Positions 22,581 through 35,248 are shown, counted from the first letter of the stretch. The stretch: 64,000 bases of DNA from Hygrophila difformis (GCA_030278955.1 JAOANR010000005.1:2833431-2897430), one strand, 5' to 3'. Translations and numbers: made by a program. Notes: generated from the letters alone by a model not told the origin.

Positions 22581-24154
22581 ATGGAGCTCCTCCCGAGCTC
22601 TGTTCCCTCTTCTCCACTTTCCACCGCTTCTGCATCATCTTTGGCTACTCCGGTGGCTTTCTCTTTCACTTCAGGTTCATTCCGAGACAAGGTTCTTCAA
22701 GGTAAAGAAGCTGCACCAGCTCCCCTCATCAAAGACCTTGCGAACGAGCACCTCGTAAAGCTTGACTTCCTCAATGGTGATAGGATGAAGCCTCGCATAA
22801 CCATTGATCCGAAGATTCAGGAAAGGATTTGCAAACCTTTCGAAGATGCTCTTATAGTCTCTGTCTTAGGGAAGAAGGTTGGTTATAAGGCACTCCTGGA
22901 CAGGCTTTCAAATATGTGGAAACTTTACAACAAATTTGAGATGATAGACATGGATGCGGGATTTTACTTGATAAAGTTCGATCAAGCTGCCGACAGATTA
23001 CGGGTGTTGGATGGAGGGCCATGGATGGTCTTTGATAGCTATCTCATGGTGTGTCCATGGAGGCCAAACTTCATTGTTAATGCCGAGACACCAAAGAAGA
23101 CGGTAGTATGGGCTCGGTTTCCAGGGTTAAGCTTTGAATACTTTGATGAACTCATCTTAACCAGGATGGCAGCAGGTATTGGAAGGCCCATAAGGGTAGA
23201 TGCGATGACCAAAGGAGTGAATAGGGGGAGATATGCTCGGGTATGTGTGGAAATAGATCTAAGTCTTCCTCTTGTGTCAAGCGTATTGGTGGGAAATACA
23301 TGGCATAAAGTGGCTTACGAAGGCTTGCATTTGCTTTGCACGAGCTGCCATTGCTATGGCCATGCAAGCAACAGATGCACCAAGATCCAGGACCCCATAG
23401 TAAAAGCTCAAATGGAGGGGTACTCGTTGGCTACAGGAATAGGCCAGCAACCCTTGCTTGTGGACAGAGACAAAGTTGACTTGCCTACTTCTGGGGAAGG
23501 TGACAAACTGAATATCTCTGCCTTGGCTGACAATCAGGAGGGAAACACAGCTATGGAAAGTGAAGGAGGGGAGTCAGCAGCCTCAGAGCCTGAAGCTGCG
23601 TTTTCAGTCCAAAAAGAGGCAAAGGATACAGAGACTTACTCAAAAAAGGGTGATCACAAGACCAACGCTGATGATGTCCCAGTTTATGAAGCCAAAAACT
23701 TGGGGAGAGACGCTCCACCTCAACCCAAAGGAGATGATTGGATCAAGGTTGTAAGGAAAAAAAACAACAGAAAGGGCCAAAGATAAACTTGGGTGAGGCT
23801 GAAAAAAATGCTCGGCCCAAACGTGCAGCTGGGCCAGAGAACAAGCACCCTAATATAGGTAAGAGTTTGGGCTCCTACTCTATGGGCCGAAGCAAGCTGG
23901 ACAGTAAAGATAAGGCCCAACCCCGGACCAAGATTAAGGAAGGGAAGGGAATACATTTGGGGATCAAAACCCCGATTAAAACACCTCAGTCCGACAAGAA
24001 CCTTAAAAGGGCTCGGACTTGCCCAACAGAGGATGTTAATCTGGAGAAAATCCCACCCAATACTTCCGCCTTGCCGGAAACGAGGCCAGAGGAGACGGAG
24101 GGGAAAGGAGATCTTCCGGATGGAGATAGTGAAATGCCCACAGCGGAAGTTTGA
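22581..24154 (+). pseudogene. L1 LINE ORF1 (DUF4283 plus CCHC zinc knuckle), one frameshift
   Basis: The ORF likely starts at ATG 22581 (MELLPSSVPSS); the open frame upstream is fortuitous 5' UTR. About residues 55-175 form the DUF4283 domain of plant LINE and gag-like nucleic-acid-binding proteins (AGFYLIKFDQAADRL, GGPWMVFDSYLMVCPW). A zinc knuckle CTSCHCYGHASNRC (CX2CX4HX4C) follows near residue 255. The frame ends at 23786, but the same protein continues in the next frame (GPKINLGEAEKN...) to 24154, because of a slip in an A8 run at 23757-23764. ORF1 proteins coat LINE RNA as nucleic-acid chaperones. ORF2 follows after about 50 bp. The frameshift makes this copy non-autonomous unless it is a sequencing error. 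Confidence 0.88.
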
Positions 24155-24205
24155 ACTCTATCTCCTGGTAAGAGCGTTTTCTGGTACCTATCAAATTTTG
24201 TTTTT

Positions 24206-26912
24206 ATGGAGAGACAAAACATAAAAATTATGGTATGGAATATTGGCGGTATGGGTAGTCCGGCTACCAAAAGGATTTTGAATGATAATCTGAGAAATCA
24301 TAAACCTGTGCTTTTTGCAATCCTAGAGCCTCAAATTAAGTTCAGTCAGGCGGAGCAGTTTTTTGAGAGAACAGGGTTCACCCCGGTGTGTATTCAAGAA
24401 ACCATTGGACGATCGGGGGGGATTTGGATCCTATCCAAAATTGGGTTGGGGATCACTTTTAAGGTCACGGAGGCCGTCAACAGAATCGTCACCTTATTGG
24501 TAGAGAATGGGAATAAATCTTGGCACTTATCTGTGATGTATGCCTCGCCCGTATATGGAGAAAGGAGGGAGAATTGGGATCATGTGCGTTGCCTAGCGGA
24601 TACTATGTCTGGTCCTTGGGCAATTATAGGAGATTGGAATCAGGTGACGGCTTCCAATGAGGTCCGAGGAGGCCTCTACAATATTGATAGAGCAGACGAG
24701 TTGGGGGCGGTGTTTCATGACTGTCACTTGTCTACTATCTCTACTGCGGGCAGCCTTTTTACCTGGTCTCGTCCGATTGGTGACACCCAGCGGATCTACA
24801 AAAGACTAGATCGCAGTATGATCAATGAGGAATGGATAACCTTATTTCTTTCAGGATTCATCCAAGTTCTTCCGAGAGTTGGTTCAGACCATGCCCCTTT
24901 GTTGCTTCACTGTGGGGGACCTCCTTTGAATCCTTCATCTAAACCCTTTAGATGGGAGGCTGCCTGGGCTTTGGATAGCCGGTACATCGAGGTTGTGGAG
25001 AAGGCTTGGAATTCCAATAATATTACAACCAATCTGGGGCAAGTGACCAGTGGTTCTATAGCCTTCAAAAAGAATTCTGTGGGCAATATACATTGGCGGA
25101 AAATTAAGGTTAGGAAAAGGCTGGAAGGTATTGCCCGAGCACTGGAGCGGGTTGACTCTATCCGGCTTAATTTACTGGAGCAAGAACTGAGTCAAGAGTA
25201 CGCCACTATCCTGCATCAGGAAGAAATTCATTGGTACCAACGTGCGAGAGATAAATGGGTGAAATTCGGTGATCGCAATACATCTTATTTCCACGCCCAA
25301 GCCAAATTTAATAGACATCGGGCTAGAATTCATGGTCTTCACCTCCCCTCAGGGGAATGGTGCGAGGATGAGGGCATGTTGAAACTGGGGGCTCGGGAGT
25401 ATTACAGTAATCTGTATGCTGCCCCGATTTCTCTACCTGATAGTGAGGAGGATGAGAGGGATTGTAGGATTCCTATACCGCCTTTGCCCAGTGTTGGCAG
25501 AGAAGATAAGGAAAAGCTGAATCATGAAGTTACCTTGGATGAAGTTACCAGTGTGATATCTGATATAAACCTATTATCCGCTCCGGGTCCAGATGGATTT
25601 CCCGGATTTTTTTATAAAGAATACTGGCTCATCATAGGACCTTCAGTCTTGGAGTTTATCCGACAAGCAGTGAAGAAAAGCAGCTTCCCTACCGACATTG
25701 CTAAGGCGCATTTATGCCTCATTCCTAAGGTGCCCTCGCCAATGAATTTCAAGCAATTGCGTCCCATAACCTTATGTAATGTATCCTACAAAATCCTTAC
25801 AAAGGTGCTAGTGAAAAGAATCCGGCCATCACTGATCGAGAATATTTCACCTCTCCAATCGGCCTTCCTCCCCGGCAGAGGTACCATTGATAATGCCATT
25901 ACCCTTCAAGAATTAATGGGGATGTTAACTGGAAGTAAAGCCTACATACAGGGAGTTGTGCTGAAGATCGACATAGAAAAGGCCTATGACAACGTTCGGT
26001 GGGATTTTCTAAATCAATGCTTGGTTGAATTCGGCTATCCAACATCTCTTGTTAAGCTGATCATGTTTTGCGTCTCATCCCCGGTATACTCTGTGTTGTG
26101 GAATGGATCCGTCCTCGAAAGTTTCAAGCCAGGCAAGGGTTTAAGGCAAGGGGATCCCCTATCCCCTTACCTTTTCATTATCATAATGGAGAAACTATCA
26201 CTCATGATCCTTAATCAAGTGAATCTCAAATCTTGGTTACCGATCTGTATTGCCCAGAGGATGGCTTTGTCACATCTTATCTTCGCTGACGACTTGATAT
26301 TATGCTCTATGGTGGATAGAGATAGTGTCCAGTGTGTGGTCAACACTCTACAGTCCTTTGCTGTAGCCTCTGGATTGTGCTTAAACCAAATGAAATCATC
26401 GGTCTTCATACCTCATTACATACAGCCGCAGGAAAGAGATTGGATCAGGGGTCCTCTAAACATGCCTGAAACAAGCAAGTTTGATTCTTATTTGGGTTTT
26501 CCCATTCTAACAGGGAGAAAGAGAATAAGTGATTTCACATACATCCTAGACAAAATGGATGCGAGGATGGAGGGTTGGGCGAGTAAATTACTCAACAAAG
26601 CGGGGCGGCTCACCTTATGTAGGGCGGTGCTATCTGCGATTCCCTCTTACGTTATGCAATTACACTGGATTCCCGAATCCATCTGTCAGCATATAGACAG
26701 GAGGATAAGCAGGTTCGTGTGGAAGGACAATAAAGGAAAGGGGCTCCATCTAGTTAAGTGGGACACGGTTGCGAAAGCCAAAACTAAAGGTGGTTTGGGT
26801 CTTAGACGAGCTCGCCTAATGAATACAGCCCTCCTCGGAAAACTCATTTGGGGAATGCTACATAACATGGATAAACCATGGGTTAGAATGGTTAAAGACG
26901 GGATATCGACGG
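24206..26912 (+). pseudogene. L1 LINE ORF2, 5' part: endonuclease and reverse transcriptase
   Basis: About 900 codons starting MERQNIKIMVWNIGG. The first 230 residues are an APE-like endonuclease (ILEPQIKF with the metal-binding Glu, GDWNQV, SDHAPLLL), which nicks the target DNA. The reverse transcriptase follows, with LIPKVPSPMNFKQLRPITL, KIDIEKAYDNVRW, LRQGDPLSPYLF and the catalytic FADDLIL. It then reads into the thumb region and is cut at codon ..DGIST by the gypsy LTR at 26913; the last residue and stop come from the LTR. The remainder of ORF2 is found at 48460-50418. Uninterrupted reading over 900 codons shows the element was recently active. Confidence 0.93.
26328..26912 (+). repeat. 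585-bp LINE duplication, left copy
   Basis: Identical by eye and of identical length to 48460-49044, covering the ORF2 segment from CCAGTGTGTGGTCAAC to GGGATATCGACGG. The left copy ends exactly at the gypsy LTR start. Confidence 0.92.
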
Positions 26913-27572
26913 TGTAACACCCCGGATTTGATAACCCAGGCCGGGATGTCACCGCCGCAATTCCCTAGTAAGACACGGCTTCCCGAGCTTGCTAAGGAAA
27001 TGCAAGGCTTGTGGGTATGAAAAGATTTAAAAACATTTCAAGATTTAGTCCGGAAATTTATAATACTTAATACGATAGTAATAATCATCATGCGCGAAAA
27101 GTAAATAAAGGAAGTGCAGCGGAAAGCAAAATCACGGCCAACATGGCCAAATCCTCGGGTTTAACAGACCCGGTAAAAACAGTACGATGCAGAAATTTAA
27201 AATGTTCATAAATGATTCCCCCAAGTGCATGCGTATGCGTCACTCGACATACTCTGTAAAAGAAAAATAACAACGGTTGTCAGTATAAAAATATACTGAG
27301 TAAGTTAATCCCTAACTACAAATAAAAGGGGTTACAAGTGTTTAAACTAAAGATTTCGCTTATCGTACGAGAATTTAAAAATACATGATTTATTAGCAGC
27401 GGAAAATTATGATTAAAGAACTTAATTTAAAAAGCGTAATCTAAAGCATAATTTAAGATGCATAAAATTTAAATACGTAATTAAAGACAGGATAAATACG
27501 ATTTAAGCATAATGAAACACTCACACGAGTCTTTTACTTTTCATCCCGTAAACTAAGAAGAGGACACCATAC

Positions 27573-27790
27573 CGGGAGATCACTAACGAGGCAATCTCAA
27601 CATAGGACCACTAACGAGGCAGTCCAAACAATGGGAGACCACTAACGAGGCAGTCTCAAAGATAGTAGGACCACTAACGAGGCGATCCAAAAAGATAGTA
27701 GGACCACTAACGAGGCAGTCCACAAATACAGCGCGCGAGATCACTAACGAGGCAATCTCAGATAGTAAGGAGACCACTAACGAGGCAGTC
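27573..27790. repeat. Minisatellite in LTR1 (CACTAACGAGGC units)
   Basis: About eight imperfect units of 25-35 bp, each with a (G)A(G/C)ATCACTAACGAGGC or GACCACTAACGAGGC core. Unit number and order differ in LTR2 (36250-36475) and LTR3 (47575-47790), so it expands and contracts. Confidence 0.88.
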
Positions 27791-29195
27791 TCAAAGATAA
27801 TGATAGTATGAAGATCGGCTCAGCCTAGTGAACGGGATTTTTCGAAAGTTCGTATTTCAAAGTTATCAAAGGATCGATATCGCGTTTTCATAGTTCGAGT
27901 TTTCTCAAGTTCGAAAAATCCTATTCGAGGCAGTTTACGCCTTTCTTAATTTAAAATTCGTTTTTCCTCCAAAAATTCTGAAACTTGGCCAGTAATTCAA
28001 AAACACACACATGAACAACTTTCATGTTTTAAGTTTTTGGAAATAAGGTTCCGGAGTGAGTTGAAATTTGAGTTTATTGCAAAGAATAATTTACGTCTTA
28101 AAAACTGTTTCCGTCACAGGTTCGTATAACGCCGATTAAAAATTCATTTCAAAACCAATCGATGTGAAATTTTTACAGTAACTACACAACACCTTAAGGA
28201 ACAACTTTCATGTTTTAAGTTTTTGGAAATAATGAATTCTTGGTACTCAAAAATCGTGTGCAACACACTGTATACTCATGGCCCTTTAAACGAATTCAAA
28301 ACAGTTCTAAAAACTTGGCCGATTGACATATCAAATGAACACCAAAATTCGTGAAATTTTGTAGGCATAATCTAGACACAATTATCTACAACTTTTGTTT
28401 AGAAATGCAAAGTTAAATCATTCGAAAAATGGGTGAAAAACATGCATCAAGTTGAATGAAGGAATCTGTCACAGATTTGAAACGTTCGGTTTGATACAGA
28501 AAGTTCATGGCGAAAATTGGGATAGCAAAACTTAATGTCAATGGCTAAAATTTGGACACAAGTTAGATAAAGGTGTTAGGAACAACTTTTATGTTGAAAA
28601 GTTTTCGGTTTGAATTCCCGAAGGTCGAGTTTTTGGCGAGTCTTTAAAATTGGACGAAAATAGGGTTTTTGAAAACCGATTTTTGTTACAAGCCTATATC
28701 TCGAGATTTAAACAACAAACAACCGCAAAAATTTGTGAGTAAGGTGTTAACTTACTTAGAATGATGATAGGGTCGCTGGATTGGGTTTCCGGACGTCCTA
28801 GGGTCACGACGAACGGCCAACTTCTCCGATTGCTTTTTGTTCGTTTTCCGACGTGAAATCGTAGTAAGGAAATAGTGTTAGAATTCGAGTTTTGGAGACT
28901 CATGGACTGATGGAATGATATATTAAGACTTACCAAGGTTCTATGAAGCCGTGGCTCAGTCCCGTTCACCTCGTCGTCGCCGGAAAGTTTGCCGGAAAGC
29001 TTCGTCGGGAGGGTTTGGCTTGGAGAGGGAGTTTGTAAGTGTGGTGGGGATAGGTTTTCTGTGGGATTAGGGTTGTGAGTCTCCCCAGCCGCCCCTAAGC
29101 CTCCCTTAAGGCTGGGATTTGGTTTCCCTCGAAGGGAGATGTAATTTCGGCAAGAAAATCACCCCCGAATGGAAAGATTACACCTTCAGCCCCTC

Positions 29196-29340
29196 TGGCG
29201 CGGAGGTGGCGCGCACCCTCCCCTATGGTCGCGCGGAGCACGCGCGCCAGGCCTGGCGTCGCGACGCCTTTGGCCGCGCGGTGGCCGCGCGGCGGCGCGC
29301 GGACAGCGCGGGCCGGCCGGACCGGCCGGTTCGGCTCCGC
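29196..29340. other. Extremely GC- and CpG-rich block in LTR1
   Basis: Dominated by GCGCG, GGCCGG and CCGCGCGG motifs, in sharp contrast to the flanking AT-rich LTR. The same block is in LTR2 (37878-38022) and, inverted, in LTR3 (about 46030-46140). It may be a promoter or methylation-sensitive element; long ORFs here are a by-product of composition. Confidence 0.7.
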
Positions 29341-29667
29341 GTGTTCCGTCGGGTCTTCCCTCGCTTTCCCCTATCGGTTTTCTACGTGTTAGCTCGATTC
29401 CCTGGGTCGTTTTCGTTGCGGAATCTTCTCCTTAATCTTGTTGCGAGTCCGGCTTATCGCTCGCAACATTTCCGGGTCCTACTTAGCCTAGTCTAAATTG
29501 GTTCCAACATCTCCTATCGTCCTTGTGATCTAATTCGTGATGTACTTTGTGATTTATTTCGTGACTGAACTTAGAAATCAGTTCTAAGCTGCCTACGTAC
29601 CCTGTGAAGGGATCAAGTCATGACGTAGTTCAAAACAATTTGAATTTGTTTTTCCTCGGGTGTTACA

Positions 29668-29680
29668 TCCTCCCCCCCTT
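29668..29680 (-). promoter_or_regulatory. Polypurine tract of the chromovirus
   Basis: On the minus strand AAGGGGGGGAGGA lies immediately before the LTR start TGTAACACC. It is the expected primer for plus-strand cDNA synthesis. Confidence 0.85.
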
Positions 29681-29690
29681 AAGAATACAG

Positions 29691-32600
29691 TTATGTCCCC
29701 ATAACTGTGGTCGGGTCGTCTTGGAAGAGGGTAGGGTAACGTTGCCTCATGTCGGCTTCCAATTCCCAGGTTGCCGTCTCCGTCTCGTGGTTGGACCACA
29801 GGACCTTGACCATCTTTACAGTTTTATTCCTTGTCACCCTTTCCTTGTAGTCGAGTATTTGCACCGGGGTTTCTTCATAGGTCAAGTCATCATCCAATTC
29901 GATTACGTCCGGTTGGAGTACATGCGACGTGTCGGGCACATACTTCTTTAGCTGGGAAACGTGAAACACGTTATGGACGCGTGCTAGTTGAGGCGGCAGC
30001 GCCAGCCGGTACGCCAGATTCCCTACTCTCTCTAGGATCTCATATGGCCCTATGTATCGTGGGCTCAGTTTCCCCCGCTTGCCAAAGCGCATTACGCCCT
30101 TCATTGGCGAGACCTTCAGCATGACCTTGTCACCGACTTGAAATTCCAAGTCCTGCCGTCTCACGTCCGCATAACTCTTTTGCCGGTCCTGAGCGGCTCT
30201 CATCTTCCCCTGGATAACCTTAACTTGCTGAGCCATGTCCTCCACCAGTTGTGGCCCTACTGTCACTACTCGATCGTTCTCTTCCCAACTCAATGGGCTC
30301 CGGCATCTTCGTCCATACAGTGCCTCGAAGGGCGCCATGCCGATGCTCGCATGGTAACTGTTGTTATAGGAGAACTCGATCAAGGGTAAATGGTGCTCCC
30401 AACTTCCCTTGAACTCCAACACACAAGCCCTCAACATGTCCTCCAGCGTCTGTATAGTTCGCTCCGTCTGTCCATCCGTCATAGGGTGGAACGCCGTACT
30501 CATCTTTATCTGCGTCCCCAGAGCTTCTTGCAGCTTGGTCCAAAACTCGGAGACGAATCTGCTATCCCTATCCGAGATGATGTCATGCGGCACCCCGTGC
30601 CGGCGTACCACATTGTCTATGTATGCCCTTGCTAGTTGGTCCATTGTCCACGTGTCCTTCATCGGGATGAAAATGGCGGCCTTCGTTAACCTATCCACGA
30701 TCACCCAAATCTTATTCATTCCTTTTGGCGATCGTGGCAACCCTGAAACAAAATCCATGGAGATGCTATCCCACTTCCAGCTTGGGATCTCCAATGGTTG
30801 CATTAATCCTAAGGGCTTTTGCCGTACTGCCTTGATCTTCTGGCAGGTAAGGCACCTTGCCACGAATTCGGCCACCTCTCTCTTCATGTTCGGCCACCAA
30901 TAATTTTTCTTCAAGTCCTTATACAGCTTATCCCCTCCGGGGTGGACCGAGTAGGGGGTGCTATGGCCTTCCTCCATTACCTTCTTCTTCAGATCTGCGG
31001 ACTCCCGGGGTATACACCATCTTCCCCTGAAGCGGATGCTCCCGTCCTCGTGAATCTGGAAATCTACTGCCTTTCCTTCGGCAATGCTTCTCCTTATTTC
31101 CTCCATCTGTTCGTCACCCGACTGGGCGAGTCGTATTTCTTCGAATACGGTAGGGCTTACTACCATCGCGTTGACGACCTTGGTTACCGTACCGGGCTGC
31201 ACCAGTTCCAGGCTTAGTTTCGCCAAATCTCTGTACAATTCGGCCGGTATCACCAGTGAGTTCGTGACATGTTGCGCCTTCCGACTCAAGGCGTCGGCCA
31301 CGACGTTGGCCTTGCCCTCGTGATACGCGACTTCTAGGTCGTAATCTTTGATCAACTCCAACCATCTCCTCTGCCTCAAGTTCAGTTCTCTTTGCGTGAA
31401 TATGTACTTGAGGCTCTTATGGTCGGTAAACATCCGACACTTCCGCCCATAGAGATAGTGTCTCCAGATTTTCAGGGCGAACACGACCGCGGCCAGTTCC
31501 AGGTCGTGCGTCGGGTAGTTTTGCTCGTGCGGTTTCAGCTGTCGTGATGCGTACGCTATGACCTTTTGATCCTGCATCAGTACGCATCCCAGTCCTTCTC
31601 TCGAGGCGTCGCTATACACCTCGAAGTCTCCATCCTCTGATGGTAACGCCAACACCGGCGCCGTGGTAAGTCGTTTCTTCAGCTCCTGGAATGCGGCTTC
31701 GCACTCGCCAGTCCAGTCATACTTCACCCCCTTCTTCAGCAGTTGGGTCAATGGGCGGGCGATTTTGGAGAAATCTTGGACAAATCGCCTGTAGTAGCCC
31801 GCCAGTCCGAGAAAGCTTCTTATCTCCGTTGGGCTCTTCGGGGGTACCCACTCGGTTACAGCCGAGATTTTCGCCGGGTCTACCGCCACTCCGCTGGCGG
31901 ATACGATATGCCCAAGGAATGTTACCTCCCTCAGCCAGAAGTCGCATTTGGACAACTTCCCATATAGCTGATTTTCTCGGAGGATCCTCAGCACTTTATG
32001 TAAGTGCTTGGAATGTTCTTCCTCGTCCCTTGAGTAGACCAAGATGTCGTCTATGAATACCACTACGCATTGATCTAACAGTCCTCGGAACACGTTGTTC
32101 ATGAGGTTCATGAACATCGCCGGGGCATTCGTCAGTCCGAATGACAGGACTGTGAATTCGTAGTGTCCGTAGCGAGTCCTGAACGCTGTCTTTGGGATGT
32201 CCTTCTCAGCAATTCGCAGCTGATGATATCCCGATCGCAGGTCGATCTTGGAGAACACAGTAGCTCCCTTCAGCTGGTCAAACAGATCCTCGATTCTGGG
32301 CAACGGATACTTGTTCTTGATAGTGACTTGATTAAGTCCCCTATAGTCAATACACAGTCTCAGACTCCCATCCTTCTTTTTGACGAATAAGACCGGTGCT
32401 CCCCATGGAGACGTGCTCGGTCGGATATATCCCTTTTCCAGCAATTCTTCGAGCTGTTCCTTTAGCTCCTTCATCTCCGGCGGTGCCATGCGGTAAGGAG
32501 CCTTTGATACAGGTTCCGTTCCCGGGATAAGATCTATGGTGAACTCGAGATCCCTCTCAGGGGGCATGCCAGGAACGTCCTCTGGGAACACATCCGGGTA

Positions 32601-34367
32601 CTCTCTCACCACCGGAATGTTGTCTATCTTTACCCCTTCCGCTTCGAGGTTGTGAACATAGCATGCGTATAGCGCGTGGCCCTTACGCATTAGGCTACCT
32701 AACTCTAGGACGTTGATTAACTTGTTAGATTTCTTAGGGGGTTGAGAGTAGAAGATGACTCTTTTCCCCCTACTTTTTGACAGCGTGATCTTTTGCTTTT
32801 GGCATTCGATCACGGCCTTATACCGGGTTAACCAATCCATTCCTAGTATGACGTCAAAGTCCCTGACGTTGAACTCTACCAAGTTTGCGAAAAACTCTAC
32901 GTTCTTTATCACTATAGGTATTCCATTGTAGCGTTTAGAGCATGCTATTACTTCTCCAGAGGGCAGTTGGATGCCTAAGCTAATTATCTCGCACTTAGGT
33001 AGATCTAGTTCAGTTACGACTCTCGAAGATACAATCGAGCAACTGGCTCCGGAATCAAATAAGACTCTAAGTGGAGTACTTAGGACATGGAAAGTACCTG
33101 CCATCACGTCACCCTGCGCGGGTATGTCAGCCTGGTTGATCACGTTCAACCTCCCCATCGGCCTCCCTTGATTGGCTGGCTGGTTCTGATTTGGGTTTGC
33201 ATTTTGCTGCTGGTTCGGAGGGCGTTGGTTCGGATTCGGAGGAGGCCGATATCCTTGGTTGTTGCCATTCCTACCTCCCTGGTTGAACGGCTCGTTAGGT
33301 CCAATGACCAAGTCTTCTCTTTTCGTGATGTTCTCGAGTCGGGTTCGACATTCCTCCCTCCGATGGCCAATTCGGCCGCACCGGAAGCACTCGCCCATCT
33401 GAGGACACCTCCTTACCAGGTGCGGCCTGCCACATCGTGGGCACGGCGGCACTCGCCCTCCTTGGTTGACATTCCGACCATTGTTGTTCTGAGCATTCCC
33501 GTTCGGCCCTTGCCGAAAGTTGTCCCCGCCAGTAGTGTTGCTTGTCCGGTTATCCCTGTTCCTCTTGTCCGGGCCTTGCGCCCCTCGGCTGGATTCCCCA
33601 GCAGTCTTCCTCTTTAGTTGTTGCACTCGTGCTACTGCTACTGCACGATCGTAGACAGATTGCAGGTCCGGGTAGTTAACTCCAGTAATCACCTCCCGAA
33701 TCGACAAGTTCAAACCCATTTCGAACTTTTGCGCCTTCTCCCCGTCAGTAGGTACCATCCTGGGCGCAAATCTCACCAATTCCTTAAACCGTGCATAGTA
33801 TTCTTGAAAAGATTTCTCTCCCTGCTTCAGGGATGAGAACTCCTCGTACAGTGCTGCCTTAGTACTCATCGGGTAGAAGCGCTCCCGGAGTAACTCCATG
33901 AACTCGTTCCACGAGTAAGGTTCATCATCCTCCGCCAGCTTCCCTTGGGTAGCCTGCCACCAGTCGTCGGCCTCGCCACCCAGATAGTACGAGGCCACGT
34001 GGACCTTCTCCCCCTCCGGGCATCTTACCGCCTTTAGCAATTTGTCGAAGGTTCTCAACCATTCTTCCAGCTTAGCGGGGTCTTCCTCCCCGACGTAGTA
34101 AGGTGGTCGGTAGGGGTTCACCGCAGCCAAGTAGTTGATCCTCGCTTCTGGTGGTGGCGCCGCGGCAGCTCCACCCTGGTTAACGTAAGCATTACCCAGT
34201 GCGATTAGTAACTCTTCCATACTTCTCAATCGCCCTTCTGCAGGGTTAGGCATTGGTCCTGCCGGGTTTGGCATCTCCGCGTCAGGTGCCTGCTCATTGG
34301 GTTGTCCCGGCGTGCCGTGGGTGTTGGGGGTGGCAGGGAAGGCCCTTGGTCGTCCTCGAGGTGCCAT
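29691..34367 (-). CDS. Intact gag-pol polyprotein of a Tekay-like chromovirus
   Basis: A single uninterrupted 1,558-codon ORF. In order: gag capsid (about residues 75-260; [28 protein letters not shown]), zinc knuckle [14 protein letters not shown] (about 330), aspartic protease [12 protein letters not shown] (about 430), reverse transcriptase with [10 protein letters not shown] and catalytic [10 protein letters not shown] (about 600-790), RNase H with [13 protein letters not shown] (about 880-1010), integrase with the zinc-binding H/C block (CLTCQK), [17 protein letters not shown] and DGQTERT (the D, D, E triad), and a C-terminal chromodomain-like segment ([16 protein letters not shown]) that can bind histone marks to guide insertion. 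All catalytic residues are present. With matched LTRs, PBS and PPT, the element looks autonomous. The ATG at 34367 ([10 protein letters not shown]) fits the gag start. Confidence 0.96.
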   Translation of the reverse strand: MAPRGRPRAFPATPNTHGTPGQPNEQAPDAEMPNPAGPMPNPAEGRLRSMEELLIALGNAYVNQGGAAAAPPPEARINYLAAVNPYRPPYYVGEEDPAKLEEWLRTFDKLLKAVRCPEGEKVHVASYYLGGEADDWWQATQGKLAEDDEPYSWNEFMELLRERFYPMSTKAALYEEFSSLKQGEKSFQEYYARFKELVRFAPRMVPTDGEKAQKFEMGLNLSIREVITGVNYPDLQSVYDRAVAVARVQQLKRKTAGESSRGAQGPDKRNRDNRTSNTTGGDNFRQGPNGNAQNNNGRNVNQGGRVPPCPRCGRPHLVRRCPQMGECFRCGRIGHRREECRTRLENITKREDLVIGPNEPFNQGGRNGNNQGYRPPPNPNQRPPNQQQNANPNQNQPANQGRPMGRLNVINQADIPAQGDVMAGTFHVLSTPLRVLFDSGASCSIVSSRVVTELDLPKCEIISLGIQLPSGEVIACSKRYNGIPIVIKNVEFFANLVEFNVRDFDVILGMDWLTRYKAVIECQKQKITLSKSRGKRVIFYSQPPKKSNKLINVLELGSLMRKGHALYACYVHNLEAEGVKIDNIPVVREYPDVFPEDVPGMPPERDLEFTIDLIPGTEPVSKAPYRMAPPEMKELKEQLEELLEKGYIRPSTSPWGAPVLFVKKKDGSLRLCIDYRGLNQVTIKNKYPLPRIEDLFDQLKGATVFSKIDLRSGYHQLRIAEKDIPKTAFRTRYGHYEFTVLSFGLTNAPAMFMNLMNNVFRGLLDQCVVVFIDDILVYSRDEEEHSKHLHKVLRILRENQLYGKLSKCDFWLREVTFLGHIVSASGVAVDPAKISAVTEWVPPKSPTEIRSFLGLAGYYRRFVQDFSKIARPLTQLLKKGVKYDWTGECEAAFQELKKRLTTAPVLALPSEDGDFEVYSDASREGLGCVLMQDQKVIAYASRQLKPHEQNYPTHDLELAAVVFALKIWRHYLYGRKCRMFTDHKSLKYIFTQRELNLRQRRWLELIKDYDLEVAYHEGKANVVADALSRKAQHVTNSLVIPAELYRDLAKLSLELVQPGTVTKVVNAMVVSPTVFEEIRLAQSGDEQMEEIRRSIAEGKAVDFQIHEDGSIRFRGRWCIPRESADLKKKVMEEGHSTPYSVHPGGDKLYKDLKKNYWWPNMKREVAEFVARCLTCQKIKAVRQKPLGLMQPLEIPSWKWDSISMDFVSGLPRSPKGMNKIWVIVDRLTKAAIFIPMKDTWTMDQLARAYIDNVVRRHGVPHDIISDRDSRFVSEFWTKLQEALGTQIKMSTAFHPMTDGQTERTIQTLEDMLRACVLEFKGSWEHHLPLIEFSYNNSYHASIGMAPFEALYGRRCRSPLSWEENDRVVTVGPQLVEDMAQQVKVIQGKMRAAQDRQKSYADVRRQDLEFQVGDKVMLKVSPMKGVMRFGKRGKLSPRYIGPYEILERVGNLAYRLALPPQLARVHNVFHVSQLKKYVPDTSHVLQPDVIELDDDLTYEETPVQILDYKERVTRNKTVKMVKVLWSNHETETATWELEADMRQRYPTLFQDDPTTVMGT

Positions 34368-34720
34368 CCTGTTACAACCGAGGAAGGTGTAAAGTTCAGG
34401 GAGATTCGATAAAGTGGAAAAAAAAAGTCTTGCTGAATTGTATGGTGCTAATCAGGAGTTGGTCAGTATTTGCATTTATTTATTCAGTCGTTTAGGGTTT
34501 AGGGTCTGAGGTACTTGTCGTTTTGTTATGCAGAAATAGATGCGTTGTTTGTCTGTCGGCGCTTTGTTAAGATATAAAGAGGGTGTATAAAATAAGTTTT
34601 TGTGACGTTATTGCTCATTAGAAGTTTTTGTTTCGATACAAGCGACAAGTAGCAAAGATCCTGAAAATAGTTTTGGGAAAATAGAAAAGGAGAACAATGG
34701 GAATAATGCATCAAAAATCT

Positions 34721-35248
34721 CTAATCCTGCGAAGGGTAGGTGGTCGGGTCCTCCATGGGGTCATCCTCATCACTTGATTCCTCGATGGTGCCCGTGCCAA
34801 GGGGCCCATGGAACACTGGGCTGGCTGGCCAACTGGGCCCAGCAACAGGAGCAGGATCAACGGATGCAACTGGGGTTTGGACGGCTGCAGGGACAGCGAC
34901 AGGGTCAATAACGAGGCTAGTGACAGGAGGAGTTCCTGGGTTGAGTGGGGCAGGTGGAAGCAGATCATCCTTCAGGTGATGCAGTTGATGTCCCAAGACC
35001 CCTGCTTGGGTCTCTACGTCGTCAATCTGGGTCCGAAGCTCAGTCTCGCGGGTCTGGAGTTCGTTGATTTGGACTTGGAGTTGGGTTATATCTTGGTGTC
35101 CTGCTTGGCCCAGATTAGTTAGGTGGCCGAAGTTAGCTTCCATTTGCTCTACCCTTAGTCTGAAGTTGTTCACGTTTTGAGGAGATTCGAGGTATGCTTC
35201 AATCAACCTCATTAGTAGGTTGATCATGTTCACGTTTGGGGAAGCCAT
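34721..35248 (-). CDS. Extra leader ORF (175 aa, coiled-coil) upstream of gag
   Basis: Lies between the PBS and gag on the sense strand of the chromovirus. MASPNVNMINLLMRLIEAYL opens it. Residues about 25-95 are a heptad-like, charged helical stretch (LQVQINELQTRETELRTQID) predicted to form a coiled coil. The rest is proline/valine-rich with an acidic end (EESSDEDDPMEDP). It has no cysteines or enzyme motifs. Most chromoviruses have only gag-pol, so this is an additional gene; structural or gag-interacting roles are possible. It is intact, but I do not know its function. The ORF that overlaps it in another frame is a shadow. Confidence 0.6.
   Translation of the reverse strand: MASPNVNMINLLMRLIEAYLESPQNVNNFRLRVEQMEANFGHLTNLGQAGHQDITQLQVQINELQTRETELRTQIDDVETQAGVLGHQLHHLKDDLLPPAPLNPGTPPVTSLVIDPVAVPAAVQTPVASVDPAPVAGPSWPASPVFHGPLGTGTIEESSDEDDPMEDPTTYPSQD

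Larger units (their letters stand above)
26913..29667 (-). repeat. Chromovirus 3' LTR (LTR1)
   Basis: 2,755 bp, TG...CA ends. It carries a tandem minisatellite at about 27573-27790 and a very GC-rich block at about 29196-29340. Same orientation as LTR2 and inverted relative to LTR3. Confidence 0.95.

Noticed and set aside
29119..29496. ORFs in several frames across the GC-rich LTR block
   Set aside because: They arise from stop-poor GC-rich composition and recur in every LTR copy in different frames without family motifs.
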